Positions 28,489 to 38,356 of a stretch of 64,000 nucleotides of DNA are shown here, one piece after another; within the stretch, counting starts at the first letter, position 1; the number at the start of each line of letters is the position of its first letter. The DNA is taken from NCBI GenBank assembly GCA_039105265.1, contig JAPFFF010000016.1:310001-374000 (forward strand). Direction: 5' to 3'. The notes beneath the pieces were generated by a model. It was not told the DNA's origin and ran no database searches. It worked only from the letters and a program-made list of their open reading frames with translations. This stretch comes from Tritrichomonas musculus (lineage: Eukaryota; Parabasalia; Tritrichomonadida; Tritrichomonadidae). The position numbers and the translations under genes are program-made.

Positions 28489-30642
28489 TTATTTCAAGTT
28501 ATTTAGACTTTCTTTCATTACTTGGGATTTAACTTGAATGACTGCGCCATATTTAGCAAAAGGACTTTCAACATTCAAATTATTAAATAACAAGAAATTT
28601 TGATCATCAGAAATATTTGTACTAAATTCTATAGGTGCTTTCTCAATAGGGCCAAATCCATTCAACATCTCTTTTGTTATTTCTAATATTAATTCTTTCT
28701 TTAACTCGAATTTTTTGACCAAATAGTCAGTTTTCAATGATTCATAATATTTATTAGCAGTTAATAAAAAGCAGCATAACGAAATCTTTTTCAAATCATT
28801 CAATAAAATCTCTGTAGAATGAAAACTTTCTGTAAGTTCTTTCAAAACTATATCGCTCGATTTCTTCCATTCTCCAATTTTAGCTAAATTAATTGCCATG
28901 GCTAATTTTTGATATTCTATAAAAGATGTTAAATTCTCTTTTTCTAAATCTTTGTGCATTTTATTTTTGATAAGTAATTTTGATTCATCTTTAATTGGAG
29001 TTGTTAAATATGGGAGATCAAGTAGCATTGCTGAAATAAGATGCATAGTTAGGACAATCTTTTTATCAATAATTAGCCATGGAGGATAAAGAGGAGGTTC
29101 TTGTCCTAAGAACTTGTCAACAAATTTAATATTGTTAAATTTTTTAAGACACAAGTAAGATAATTTATAATAACCTTGATTAAAAGCAGCTATACCAATT
29201 TTTGCACTTGTTCGATTTGAGATAATTTGAAGTGTAATATTTTCTTGTGTGGATTGTAAACAAGGTATACGGCTAAAGACTTCTGCAGCCGAAAGTGGGT
29301 GTTTTCTAACTGCAAGATTTGATGCAAGATATAAAGCTGTTTTGCATCTGTATCTATTTGTAATTGTCTCATCGAATATATTGCCACTTAATAGTTCAAA
29401 AATACTGAGAGCATGTGGCATAATATCTACATCTTCTTTCTCATAAATATGTTCAATTAGCATATTTTCGAGTCGTGTGCAAAGAGCAAATTCGTTTTGT
29501 TCTCTTAATTTTCGACTGTAATTTTCCATGATTTTAATGAAATTAGGAAGAATTTCGTGAAGCTTGGCGGAATCAGGGGTAAAAAGATAACGAGGTTGAA
29601 TTGATCGAGCCCAAAAATCACGATTAAGTCGCTCAAAAAGTGGAACTAAATTCTTTGCATCTTCAACCATTGTAGGAAGGAATTCAAGAACTAAAATCCA
29701 ATTTTCAAGTGGTATTGCTTGTTCAGTTTGTTCTTCAATAGTATAGCATATTTCTAATTGAATCTTGTATGCTAAATCTTTATCCATAACCGCTTGATAA
29801 AGATCATCTAATCGTTTAACTGTGGTGATTACCTTGCCTTTGCTTCTAGATTGGCTGACTTCTTCAAGTTCTTTCTTAGCTGTTTCATCATCAATCATTT
29901 TATTATGCTCTGCTCGAAGTCGAGCTTCAGCAGCTTCAGCAGCTGTCATATCTTTGCGTGGTTGCGATGTCTTTTTTTGGGTTTCTTTTTTATCTGTTTT
30001 TTCCTGATTATCTTTGTTTTGTGCTTGATCTTCATCATCTGAAGAATAAAACCAAGGACCATTGCCATCGCTTTCACTATCACTCTTATTATCATCGTTT
30101 TTCACTTGGTCATCAGCATCTTGGTTTTCTAATTCGTCATCGTCGTTTTCAAAGTTTTCTGGATGTTCTTCGCACTCTTGTAATTCTTTTTCAAAGTTTC
30201 GATTGAATTTCTTGATATCTTGATCAAATTTTCGAAGGTCTTTTTCGGTCTTGACTAACTCTTTGACTTTTTGTGTAATTTCAAATAATTCACGAATTAA
30301 AAAATGTGGGTTTTCATTTTTTTTAATTATTTTTGGTGGGCGTTTGTAAATATTCTGAAGTTTGGTATATTCTTCCTGAGCTTTTTTGTATTGTTTAAGT
30401 TCGATATTATCTAATACTGCTCCAAGACTCGTTCTAAGATCATAAAATTTTTTTTGTTTATCAGTCATTTTGCTGGTTTTTTCATCTTCTTCATTATCAG
30501 AACCAGAATCGAAATATCTATTTTGGCTTTTATTAACTTTTTGAGGCTCATCTTGTATATCCTCATTTTTTGTTTCTTCATGTTGATCTTCTTCTTCTTC
30601 ATCATCAGAAAGATTAAGTAGTTCGTCCCAATTGTGATTCAT
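28489..30642 (-). CDS. eIF3c: Translation initiation factor eIF3 subunit c
   Basis: 717 residues from the ATG giving MNHNWDELLNLSDDEEEE. The frame extends eight codons upstream to a TTG, which I do not use. The N-terminus is acidic with SDNEED and DSDDED-type clusters, as in eIF3c. A helical segment (KKFYDLRTSLGAVLDNIELKQYKKAQEEYTKLQNIY, then FLIRELFEI) matches the conserved N-terminal part. The region from about 275 (KGKVITTVKRLDDLYQA) through YLASNLAVRKHPLSAAEVF and EPPLYPPWLIIDKKIVLTMHLISAMLLDLPYL to the C-terminus corresponds to the eIF3c helical repeat and PCI region. eIF3c is a core scaffold of the eIF3 complex on the 40S subunit. It is shorter than animal eIF3c (about 910), and the winged-helix end is divergent. 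Confidence 0.75.
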   Translation of the reverse strand: MNHNWDELLNLSDDEEEEDQHEETKNEDIQDEPQKVNKSQNRYFDSGSDNEEDEKTSKMTDKQKKFYDLRTSLGAVLDNIELKQYKKAQEEYTKLQNIYKRPPKIIKKNENPHFLIRELFEITQKVKELVKTEKDLRKFDQDIKKFNRNFEKELQECEEHPENFENDDDELENQDADDQVKNDDNKSDSESDGNGPWFYSSDDEDQAQNKDNQEKTDKKETQKKTSQPRKDMTAAEAAEARLRAEHNKMIDDETAKKELEEVSQSRSKGKVITTVKRLDDLYQAVMDKDLAYKIQLEICYTIEEQTEQAIPLENWILVLEFLPTMVEDAKNLVPLFERLNRDFWARSIQPRYLFTPDSAKLHEILPNFIKIMENYSRKLREQNEFALCTRLENMLIEHIYEKEDVDIMPHALSIFELLSGNIFDETITNRYRCKTALYLASNLAVRKHPLSAAEVFSRIPCLQSTQENITLQIISNRTSAKIGIAAFNQGYYKLSYLCLKKFNNIKFVDKFLGQEPPLYPPWLIIDKKIVLTMHLISAMLLDLPYLTTPIKDESKLLIKNKMHKDLEKENLTSFIEYQKLAMAINLAKIGEWKKSSDIVLKELTESFHSTEILLNDLKKISLCCFLLTANKYYESLKTDYLVKKFELKKELILEITKEMLNGFGPIEKAPIEFSTNISDDQNFLLFNNLNVESPFAKYGAVIQVKSQVMKESLNNLK

Positions 30643-31047
30643 ATCAAATATAAATTTGATATGCAAAAATTTTCAGGAATATTTTGGTCAAAATTTCAAT
30701 GAATTCTGTAAGTAGGAAAACTTTAAATAAAAGTCAAAGTTTCTCCACAATTTTCAAACAAAAGAATTATTAAATTTTAAAAATAAAATAGTTATTTTAT
30801 GATTTTATTAAATGCACCGATGTTATTTAGGAAGCATACTGAATTTATATAAATATGAGCTATTTCAAAGAATCCCTGATCAAGATCGAAGATTTTGGTA
30901 TAAATGTATCACAGTCCTAATTTAAATTTAATTATGGGAATTAAAATAGGATAATAAGCATAAACGATTATATAAATCATAAAAAAAAATTAATCATAAA
31001 TATAAAATATATTTAATTATTTATTTGATATGTAAAACTCTTTGTTA
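30643..31047. other. Intergenic, no gene seen
   Basis: About 400 bp of AT-rich DNA between the eIF3c promoter side and the 3' end of the GNAT gene. No motif is recognised. Confidence 0.5.
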
Positions 31048-31578
31048 TCAAAAGTTGAATTCATATAAAGAAAATGTTGGAATATTTTCAAATCCTCTTT
31101 CTAAATCCTTTTCACCTGCAAATTTAAATCCTGAATTTTCATACAATTTTTTAGCTGGGATGTTGGTTGGTACAACATCGAGTCGAATTCCTTTGTACCC
31201 TTCTTCTTTAGCTAAATCAATGCAATAATTAACCATTCTTCTTCCAATACCTTTTCTAGACATATCTGTTGATACAGCAAGTGTGTGTATAACTTTATAT
31301 TCGCCGTCAGCCAAATTTTTTTCCCAATCGCCTTTTGAATAATTTCCTTGAGGATTATCATTAAAAATAAAAGCTCCTACTATTACTCCATCTTTAAAAC
31401 AAGCATATTGTACTTTTTCTGATATTGCTTTAGCAATACTCTCTCTGCCAGGATAGACATGAGGCGTCCATAATGGATAATTAATTGTACGATCTAAATA
31501 TTCGGTGACTTTGTCATAAAAATCTGTAAGGGCGTCAAGATGGCTTTCATCGCACTTTATAATCAAGTACTCTCCCAT
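31048..31578 (-). CDS. GNAT-family N-acetyltransferase
   Basis: 176 residues. The GNAT fold is visible: KVIHTLAVSTDMSRKGIGRRMVNYCI (residues 95-120) is the beta4/motif A segment with the acetyl-CoA pyrophosphate loop R-K-G-I-G at 108-112. GIRLDVVPTNIPAKKLYENSGF (130-151) is motif B with the usual Asn-x-x-A-x-x-L-Y-x-x-x-G-F. The family transfers acetyl from acetyl-CoA to an amine; the acceptor is not predictable. It is divergently oriented to the HAD hydrolase, with about 127 bp between the two ATGs. It looks bacterial in style, so lateral transfer is possible but needs phylogeny. Confidence 0.88.
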   Translation of the reverse strand: MGEYLIIKCDESHLDALTDFYDKVTEYLDRTINYPLWTPHVYPGRESIAKAISEKVQYACFKDGVIVGAFIFNDNPQGNYSKGDWEKNLADGEYKVIHTLAVSTDMSRKGIGRRMVNYCIDLAKEEGYKGIRLDVVPTNIPAKKLYENSGFKFAGEKDLERGFENIPTFSLYEFNF

Positions 31579-31696
31579 ATATATAATTCTATGTGTCTGA
31601 ACAAATATTCAATTAATTTTTCAATGGGCCGAAAAATAACTAATTGAAAATTTATGATGAATTGAATCTTTTAATTGAAAATATGGCCATACAAAA

Positions 31697-31702
31697 TCAT
31701 TT
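31697..31702 (+). promoter_or_regulatory. Inr-like TCATTT before the HAD gene
   Basis: TCATTT matches TCAYTW and ends 3 bp before the ATG at 31706, a typical trichomonad initiator position. Confidence 0.4.
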
Positions 31703-31705
31703 AAT

Positions 31706-32326
31706 ATGAGTAAAATCAAGACCATTATTTTTGATTTAGGAGGAGTATTAATCGACTTAGATTTCAAGGATAGCCTTGATGCATTTACCAAAGCAGGTTT
31801 CAAAGATATAGAAAGGCGAGTTTGCCAATTTAGTCGAGATGGGGCTTTTTCGCAATATGAACTTGGTTTAATAAGCACAGAAGAATTCAGAGATTTTATT
31901 CGTCATGAAATAACCCAGCCAATGAACGATCAAGAAATTGATGCTATGTGGAATAAAATTTTGATTGATATACCTCATGATAAACTCGATTTTATACTAG
32001 AATTACGAAAAAAATATACTGTCTATTTGTTAAGCAATACAAATGAGCTCCATTGGATTTATTCATGTGACTGCATGTTAAAACATCGTGGTTTAACAGC
32101 AAATGATTATTTTGATAAAATATTTTTGTCATTTAAGATGCATAAAGCTAAACCACAATCTCCTATTTTTGAGGAAATGATCAAAGAAACAAATCTTGTA
32201 CCAGATGAAGCATTATTCATTGATGATTCAGAAGCTAATTGTAAAACGGCATCTTCATTAGGTATTCATACTTATCAATATCGTATTGGTGAAGATATTA
32301 GCGTTATTAATTCTCTTTTGAAATAA
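31706..32326 (+). CDS. HAD-superfamily (HAD-IA, YihX-like) hydrolase
   Basis: 206 residues. The four HAD motifs are clear. Motif I is TIIFDLGGVLIDLD with nucleophile Asp10; the +2 position is Gly, as in the FDLGGV/FDLGNV subgroup. Motif II is YLLSNTNE with Ser110/Asn111, motif III is KAKPQSPIF with Lys149 and motif IV is ALFIDDSEANC with Asp173/Asp174. A helical cap follows motif I. The subgroup includes sugar-phosphate phosphatases such as YihX (glucose-1-phosphatase), so a small phosphometabolite is the likely substrate (inference). It lies head-to-head with the GNAT gene and may share a promoter region. It is probably cytosolic, with no signal peptide. Confidence 0.9.
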   Translation: MSKIKTIIFDLGGVLIDLDFKDSLDAFTKAGFKDIERRVCQFSRDGAFSQYELGLISTEEFRDFIRHEITQPMNDQEIDAMWNKILIDIPHDKLDFILELRKKYTVYLLSNTNELHWIYSCDCMLKHRGLTANDYFDKIFLSFKMHKAKPQSPIFEEMIKETNLVPDEALFIDDSEANCKTASSLGIHTYQYRIGEDISVINSLLK

Positions 32327-32403
32327 ATATATTATGTTTACTGAGTAAAAATTTGATTTAAACATATATCAATTATTTTAGTAAATTACAATTTTTTTTA
32401 TTA

Positions 32404-35400
32404 TTATTTTTCTTCATGATTATTATTTTGTTCATTTTGCTGAAACGGAATCGACTCGGGGTTAACCTCAGGATATTCAGAATAAGGTATATTGGTCGTA
32501 TCAGTTGGTATTTGGATATCATTATCGTTTGAATTACTGTTTGAATAACTATATAATTTATTTTTCCCAGAACTTATATGACTTGAAGTCGTTAAATGAA
32601 CAGTAAATTGGATTGAATCTGAATAAAACTGATGATTTGAATTCATTTCTTTATCATTAATTAATGGTTGTGAAGCAGCCAATTTGTTATAAGAAGCTTT
32701 ATTATTTGAATGATCATCTTCCTCTGAATAAAATTTAATGTTTTCGGTCTTGCTTTCTTCTTCTTCGTTATTTAAATCAGAAAAACTTTTTGAATTTATA
32801 TTTTGTCTTTCTTCCTCTTCATGATGGCTAATTGCATTATCAGAGTAATTGTTAAAATCATAAACAGGTGATTCGGCATTAGGAGAATAAGAATTTCCAG
32901 TTCCGCTTGCATTAAAATCTTCAATTTCATGGATTGTATTTTTATTTGTAGATGGTGAAGTAGTATTTGACAAAATTTCAGTACTATTCATTTGAATATA
33001 GCTTTCTTCTTCTTTGTTGTTATTGTTGTTGTCATTGTTATTGTCATTAATAGTGGGTAGAAGATCGTGAGCGCTTTCTGAAAAATAATCATCTGTATTG
33101 CATGGCTTCAATTCAATTGCTATTTCATTAAATGTATCAGTCGCGCTGTTGTTCAATGCGATATTTCCGCTGTTGTTTGAACTTATTGCTTCTTCAGCTG
33201 CTTCATCAACCGCAGAACTATTTGATGATTTAATATTATTCTCACCTGTTTCATTGCTGTTGTTGTTATTACTACTTGATGTTATGTATTGAATTCGTTC
33301 TGAATCTTCTTCCTCTTCTTCCTCAATTTGAAGCTCGTTATTAATCACTGTTGGCTTTGATTGTTCGTTTAATTCTTCTTCTTCATTTACATAACTGATG
33401 TTTGCATTGGTTTGTATTTCTTGGCTATTGTTGATTTCTTCTTCCTCTCCATGATAGATATTAATTACTTTTACTTCTTCTTCTTCTTGATTGTCTTCTG
33501 GTTTTAAAACAATAGCAATAGTTTCTTCTTTGTCATTATTAGTAACTTGCTCTTTTTCACACTCTTCTTCTTTAAAATGATTTGATAAAATTTTTCCTTC
33601 TTCTAAATCAACTTTTTCAATAAATTGATTAGTAAGAATTTTTTCTTCTTGTGAAGTAAGATTTGTGGAAGCTTTTTCACTAGAAATGAATGAATGATGT
33701 AATATAATATTGTCACCTTCCTCGGAAGAATGATTAGAAGAATCGTTTCTCTGAGATGATGATGATGATGAACGACTAGAAAAGCACTTTTCTTCAGAAG
33801 TATGCTTGGAAGTAGTCTTTCGTTTTGAAGAAGACGAAGATTTAGAACGAAATCTCTCTTCTTCAGAACTGGATTTTCTTCTAGTTGATGACGATGATGA
33901 TGAAGAAGAGGAGGAGGATGAAGACGAAGACGAGGAAGAGGAAGAAGACGAAGACGAAGAAGACGAAGAGGAAGATGATGATGACGAGGAGGAAGATGAA
34001 GATGAATGCTTTGAAGTAATTTTTCTGTTTTTTGATGACAGCTTAAGAGCATTTTTCCCTTTAGAACAAGAAGAAAGCATTGAATGATTTCTTTCGGTAT
34101 TTTTAGGATCTTCTTTGATAATAATTTTAATATTCGGAGGTGGCAATGTAGAATGACTAGGTGTTGCTTTTTCAACTTCTTCTGGAAGGCGGCTTATTGT
34201 AATCTTAACTTGGGTGGACGAAGAAAGATTATAAGTTAATTTTTGATCTTCTTGAATTTCATGATTTGGAGCACTTTTTCCTTTCGAAGAAGGCAATGAG
34301 TGATTAGAAAGCAATTCTTCCTCTTTTTTAGAAACAGGATTCAAAATATTCTTTCCTTTTGATGAAGAAGATGAATGGTTAGAAAGCATTCTTTCTTCTT
34401 CTTCGAAAGAATCATAAAAAGTAACTTTTCTCTTCGATGAAGAAGCAGAATGATTTGAGAGGAACTTTTCTTCTTCTTCAGATGCTTGGAATGATATTAT
34501 ATTTCGCTTAATGGATGAAGAAGAATGGTTAGAAAGATATTTTTCTTCTTCTTCCGAAGCATGGTTTGAAGCTTCTTTCAACGCTGATGAATAAGAATGA
34601 TTTGATAATAATCTATCTTCTTCTTCAGAAGCATGATATGAGATAACATTATCTTCTTCTTCATTATTATTATTATTATTATTACTAGCATCAATAATAA
34701 TATTGGCATTGTTATTATCACTTGACAGAAGCGCATCTTGATTATTGTTTTCTGTTTCTTCTTCCTCTTCTTCGATAACTATGTCATTTCCAATTCTTTC
34801 TTCCTCTTCATCGTTAATATCCAATATTTTGGGTTGATTCAATGGTGAAATATTTAAATTACTTGAGCTAACTTTTTGAGCTTCGACTGATGCAAAACTA
34901 TTTGAATCAGAAAATTCGTTGAATTCATTTGCATTTATACATTGTTGATGAATCAAGTCAGGTATATAAACAGCATTTGGAGGTTTTTGCGTATAACTAA
35001 ATTGATTCATATTAATTGGAATACCGCCTAGTCCTAAGTTTTGCACATTAAAACCTCCAGTGAAACCCGCAGGTAAAGTCTGTGAGTTGTTTACACTTGG
35101 TGTAACTTCAGGGAAAGCGTTTATATTGAATTCATTTTCTTTTTCATTTTCGTTTAAATTTTCACTTTCAATACTGTTCCCTGATGAACTTTTGAGAATA
35201 AGAGTGTTGAAAGGAAAGTCCCAGATAGTCAATCTTCCTGTTACACTTGTTGTCATAAGTTGCCATCCATCATTAGAAAATGTGACAGTATTCAACCCTT
35301 TTTGTTTAACAAGCATTGAAAATAAAATTGAACCGCGTTCAACTTCAAGGATTGATATAGTTGAATCAACTGACACAGAGGCCAAAAAAGAGCCTGATTT

Positions 35401-36147
35401 ATGAAATGAAATATCTGATACTGATGCCTGGTGAAGTCGAACTGAAAGTACTTTTTTAGCTCCTTTCAATTTATAGCATCCAACAACGCCATTTGTAAAA
35501 CCGATACAATAATGTTTTCCTTCTGGGTGAAAAATAACTTTGGTTGGTACAAAGGGGAAAGGGCCAATTATAGCAATGCATCTCTTCTTTCTTAAATCGA
35601 ATAAACGTAATTTTTGATCTGTACATGCTGTTATGAACATTTTTTCGTTTGGCGATATGTCGAAGTCGATAATATATCCTTGATGTTCATAAAAAGAGCT
35701 AATATATTCGTATGAATGACTTTGTGCATTGAAAATTTTTAAAGATCCATCGTAGGATGCTGTTAAAAAGTATTTGTTAAAATCGAAGAATTGAATCTTA
35801 ATGATTCGATCAAAATGTTTTTGATGAAGAGTTGCAATAATTTCAAGATCTTTTGACAAAACAAGTATATCGCCACTAGCGGTTCCCAAAATCATTCGAT
35901 GTAAACAACGCTTATTAGCAAAATTACTGTTTCGTGTGATAGTAAAATCTTCTATTTCATATGCCATTGCAGTAACTTCTGAATGAGTAATTCTCTTCGA
36001 ACTTTGTCGAAATTTTGGCTGATATGTAACTTTTGTAATGGTACCATCACGATTTGCTGTAATAAATGTATTTTCTTTTTCTGTAAAAACGCTTGAAACA
36101 ATTGAACTACGAGTTAAACGAGCATTAAAATGAGAAGTTAATTCCAT
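32404..36147 (-). CDS. WD40-repeat protein with very long Ser/Glu/Asn-rich repetitive tail
   Basis: 1247 residues. Residues about 10-320 form a WD40 propeller (repeat ends such as YDGSLKIFNA, TDQKLRLFDL, VDSTISILEV and TGRLTIWDF). The remaining 900 residues are low complexity. About ten degenerate ~25-residue units alternate a SEEE(D/E) acidic block with LSNHSSSS and a short basic patch (KRK/KGK). A run of 40 consecutive Ser follows, at about 33,886-34,005, and then long Glu-, Asn- and Ser-rich stretches. The Ser run uses TCA, TCT, TCC and TCG in mixture. The propeller suggests a protein-interaction scaffold. The tail resembles multi-site phosphorylation substrates (acidic plus Ser), but this is inference. 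No membrane segments. Confidence 0.85.
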   Translation of the reverse strand: MELTSHFNARLTRSSIVSSVFTEKENTFITANRDGTITKVTYQPKFRQSSKRITHSEVTAMAYEIEDFTITRNSNFANKRCLHRMILGTASGDILVLSKDLEIIATLHQKHFDRIIKIQFFDFNKYFLTASYDGSLKIFNAQSHSYEYISSFYEHQGYIIDFDISPNEKMFITACTDQKLRLFDLRKKRCIAIIGPFPFVPTKVIFHPEGKHYCIGFTNGVVGCYKLKGAKKVLSVRLHQASVSDISFHKSGSFLASVSVDSTISILEVERGSILFSMLVKQKGLNTVTFSNDGWQLMTTSVTGRLTIWDFPFNTLILKSSSGNSIESENLNENEKENEFNINAFPEVTPSVNNSQTLPAGFTGGFNVQNLGLGGIPINMNQFSYTQKPPNAVYIPDLIHQQCINANEFNEFSDSNSFASVEAQKVSSSNLNISPLNQPKILDINDEEEERIGNDIVIEEEEEETENNNQDALLSSDNNNANIIIDASNNNNNNNEEEDNVISYHASEEEDRLLSNHSYSSALKEASNHASEEEEKYLSNHSSSSIKRNIISFQASEEEEKFLSNHSASSSKRKVTFYDSFEEEERMLSNHSSSSSKGKNILNPVSKKEEELLSNHSLPSSKGKSAPNHEIQEDQKLTYNLSSSTQVKITISRLPEEVEKATPSHSTLPPPNIKIIIKEDPKNTERNHSMLSSCSKGKNALKLSSKNRKITSKHSSSSSSSSSSSSSSSSSSSSSSSSSSSSSSSSSSSSSSSSTRRKSSSEEERFRSKSSSSSKRKTTSKHTSEEKCFSSRSSSSSSQRNDSSNHSSEEGDNIILHHSFISSEKASTNLTSQEEKILTNQFIEKVDLEEGKILSNHFKEEECEKEQVTNNDKEETIAIVLKPEDNQEEEEVKVINIYHGEEEEINNSQEIQTNANISYVNEEEELNEQSKPTVINNELQIEEEEEEDSERIQYITSSSNNNNSNETGENNIKSSNSSAVDEAAEEAISSNNSGNIALNNSATDTFNEIAIELKPCNTDDYFSESAHDLLPTINDNNNDNNNNNKEEESYIQMNSTEILSNTTSPSTNKNTIHEIEDFNASGTGNSYSPNAESPVYDFNNYSDNAISHHEEEERQNINSKSFSDLNNEEEESKTENIKFYSEEDDHSNNKASYNKLAASQPLINDKEMNSNHQFYSDSIQFTVHLTTSSHISSGKNKLYSYSNSNSNDNDIQIPTDTTNIPYSEYPEVNPESIPFQQNEQNNNHEEK

Positions 36148-36240
36148 TTTATTCGAAATACGTTTAAATTTTTAAAATTTTGATTTAAGTCAAAAATTAA
36201 ATGGTTATTTGGTCTTCTTTATTAAATAAAAATGTTTTAT

Positions 36241-37677
36241 TCACATCTTTGATGCCTTTTTCCTTAGTTCAAAAGCTTTTTGAGTATCCTTTATTACGCC
36301 TCTTCCTGATTCAAGAAGTGTTGCATAGCAATTCATAGCATGCTTGTCGCCCATATCTGATGCTCTTTTCAGAACTCTTCCAGCTTCATATTCGTTTTTA
36401 GCCAAAACTGTCCCATCAAGTAGTAGATCTGCATAAAGTATCATGCATTTAACATTATCAAGATTAACTCCAGTTATTAAGTACTTTTTTAATTCGCCTA
36501 CATTCATCGCCACTCCTTTATTATTTAACATATTTTTGCAATATTCATATAAAGCTTCTGGATCCCCATGTTCAGCACCATATTGAAAACTTTTATTTCC
36601 ATCACTCAATTTTTTAGTACTAACTTGTAAAGTTCCAAGTTCATTAGCAGCATAAGAGCATCCTTCTTCAAGTGCAAATTTGAAATATTTAATTGCTTCA
36701 ACAGGATTTTTGGGAATTCCCTTTCCATCGCGTAAACATATACCTAAGCCATAAATCGCTTCACGGACTCCAAGTTCAATTGCCTTTTTAATCAATCGGA
36801 CAGCCTCGTATTCGTCTTTTGGTAAGTTTTCAAGCCCTGTTAACAAGCATTGCGAATACATATATATTCCATATCTATTTTTCTTCTTTTTAGACTCTTC
36901 GATTAACTTGAGTCCTTTTTCTTCATCTTTTTCTAATCCATCGATTCCTTTAACAAGAGCGTATCCGTACAATGCATAGCCTGTCATGTCTTCTTTGTAA
37001 TATAAGCTCCTATAATATCTTACAGCATCACTTATACTTGGCTTAACGACACCATGTCCAAATTCGAGAAATAGTCCATATTCTGCCATTCCTTCTCTAT
37101 CACGACGGCAAGCAGCAAACTGGAATGATCTTAGAGCTTCTTTGTAGTCACATCTTATTTCGCCATATTTGTTTTTCTTTTCTTTCATGCAAAGCTTTCC
37201 ATAAAGAACCATTCCTTCTGTGCTTCCAATTGCTGCAGCTTCTTTCAAATACTTTTTAGCAAGAACATAATTGATATTGTAATTATTCATTGAACGAATT
37301 TCATAAGTCTGATGTGACAAAATTATTTTGGCTAATAATACCCTAGCTTGGCAACTGTTGAATCTGTTAACTGCTTCTGTCAAAATTTTAACAGCCTTAG
37401 ATTCATTTTTAATTACGAGTTCACCTTCAAAAAGAATGGCTCCATAATATTCCATTGCTTCAGCACTTTTCATCTCCACTGCACAATCAAGAAAGTCCAT
37501 TCCTGTTTTGGGATCTACTGGAAAGTTATGTTTTCCTTCAACGAAGCATCGCCCAACAAAAAATACAGAAGTGACAGCACCGTTTTCAGCTTCTATGACG
37601 CGTCTTTGGCAATATTCATTAAGTGTTTTAAATACGGAAATTCGTATTATTTTAAAATCATTGCAAGTAGTCTTCAT
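36241..37677 (-). CDS. Sel1-like repeat protein
   Basis: 478 residues made of about ten Sel1-like (TPR-related) repeats of ~36 residues. Examples are AMEYYGAILFEGELVIKNESKA, GMVLYGKLCMKE, EGMAEYGLFLEFGHGVVKPSIS, GYALYGYALVKGIDGLEKDEEKG, EAIYGLGICLRDGKGIPKNPVEA and HAMNCYATLLESGRGVIKDTQKA, each with the A-x-x-x-(Y/L)-G-x-x-L-x-x-G core. Such alpha-solenoids act as adaptor scaffolds, for example in ER-associated degradation (Sel1/Hrd3), but this protein lacks a signal peptide or membrane segment, so it is probably a soluble adaptor. It lies 93 bp upstream of the WD40 gene on the same strand. Confidence 0.9.
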   Translation of the reverse strand: MKTTCNDFKIIRISVFKTLNEYCQRRVIEAENGAVTSVFFVGRCFVEGKHNFPVDPKTGMDFLDCAVEMKSAEAMEYYGAILFEGELVIKNESKAVKILTEAVNRFNSCQARVLLAKIILSHQTYEIRSMNNYNINYVLAKKYLKEAAAIGSTEGMVLYGKLCMKEKKNKYGEIRCDYKEALRSFQFAACRRDREGMAEYGLFLEFGHGVVKPSISDAVRYYRSLYYKEDMTGYALYGYALVKGIDGLEKDEEKGLKLIEESKKKKNRYGIYMYSQCLLTGLENLPKDEYEAVRLIKKAIELGVREAIYGLGICLRDGKGIPKNPVEAIKYFKFALEEGCSYAANELGTLQVSTKKLSDGNKSFQYGAEHGDPEALYEYCKNMLNNKGVAMNVGELKKYLITGVNLDNVKCMILYADLLLDGTVLAKNEYEAGRVLKRASDMGDKHAMNCYATLLESGRGVIKDTQKAFELRKKASKM

Positions 37678-38356
37678 TTTATTTTTATGATTTCAAATTC
37701 TATTAAATTTGAATGATAGAACTGTATTTTCTTAAAAGTTATTATTTTAAAACTTTGAGGATTTTTTATATTATTAGTTTTTTTATTTTATTTAATGAAA
37801 TATTTAAAAATGAAGAAGATATCTTTTTTCTCTCTGAAATTGAAAATTGAATGAAAAAAATTGATGATATGATATGAAATTTTAACGTATATCATACAAT
37901 ACTTTTGTATTTATTTCGTTTTGTTATTTAGTTTTCTTTATGATGAAATAAAAATTTTAAAATAGGAGCTTTTTCCGAGATCATTGAATTTAAACGATTT
38001 TTTTATTTTTACATCACTTTTTTAATAAAGAAACACAATTTAATGAAATTTGTGATATAAAAACCATAAATATCTATTTATTTCCTATTTAAAAAATAAT
38101 TTAATGAGATTTTAACTTTCCATAAGCAATTTTAGTGAAGAAATAATGAAAAACCATATAATTATATTTTTGAGTTATTTTTCAAAAAGTTTAATGTTTT
38201 GAAAAATTGAAATAGATTTATCTTTCAATAAATAAGATAACTTTTTAATATTATAGAGTAAAAACAAAATAAAATTATTAAAGTATATATTTTATGAAAT
38301 TTTAAATATGAAATATAATTTTTGAAAAAATTGTAAAAAGTGTAAAAGCTTATCAA
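37678..38356. other. Intergenic, no gene seen
   Basis: Divergent promoter region between the Sel1 gene (-) and the phosphatase gene (+). Extremely AT-rich and without recognised motifs. Confidence 0.55.

Noticed and set aside
33806-34087. Plus-strand Asp/Glu-rich frame of 93 codons
   Set aside because: Antisense reading of the poly-Ser tract of the WD40 gene.
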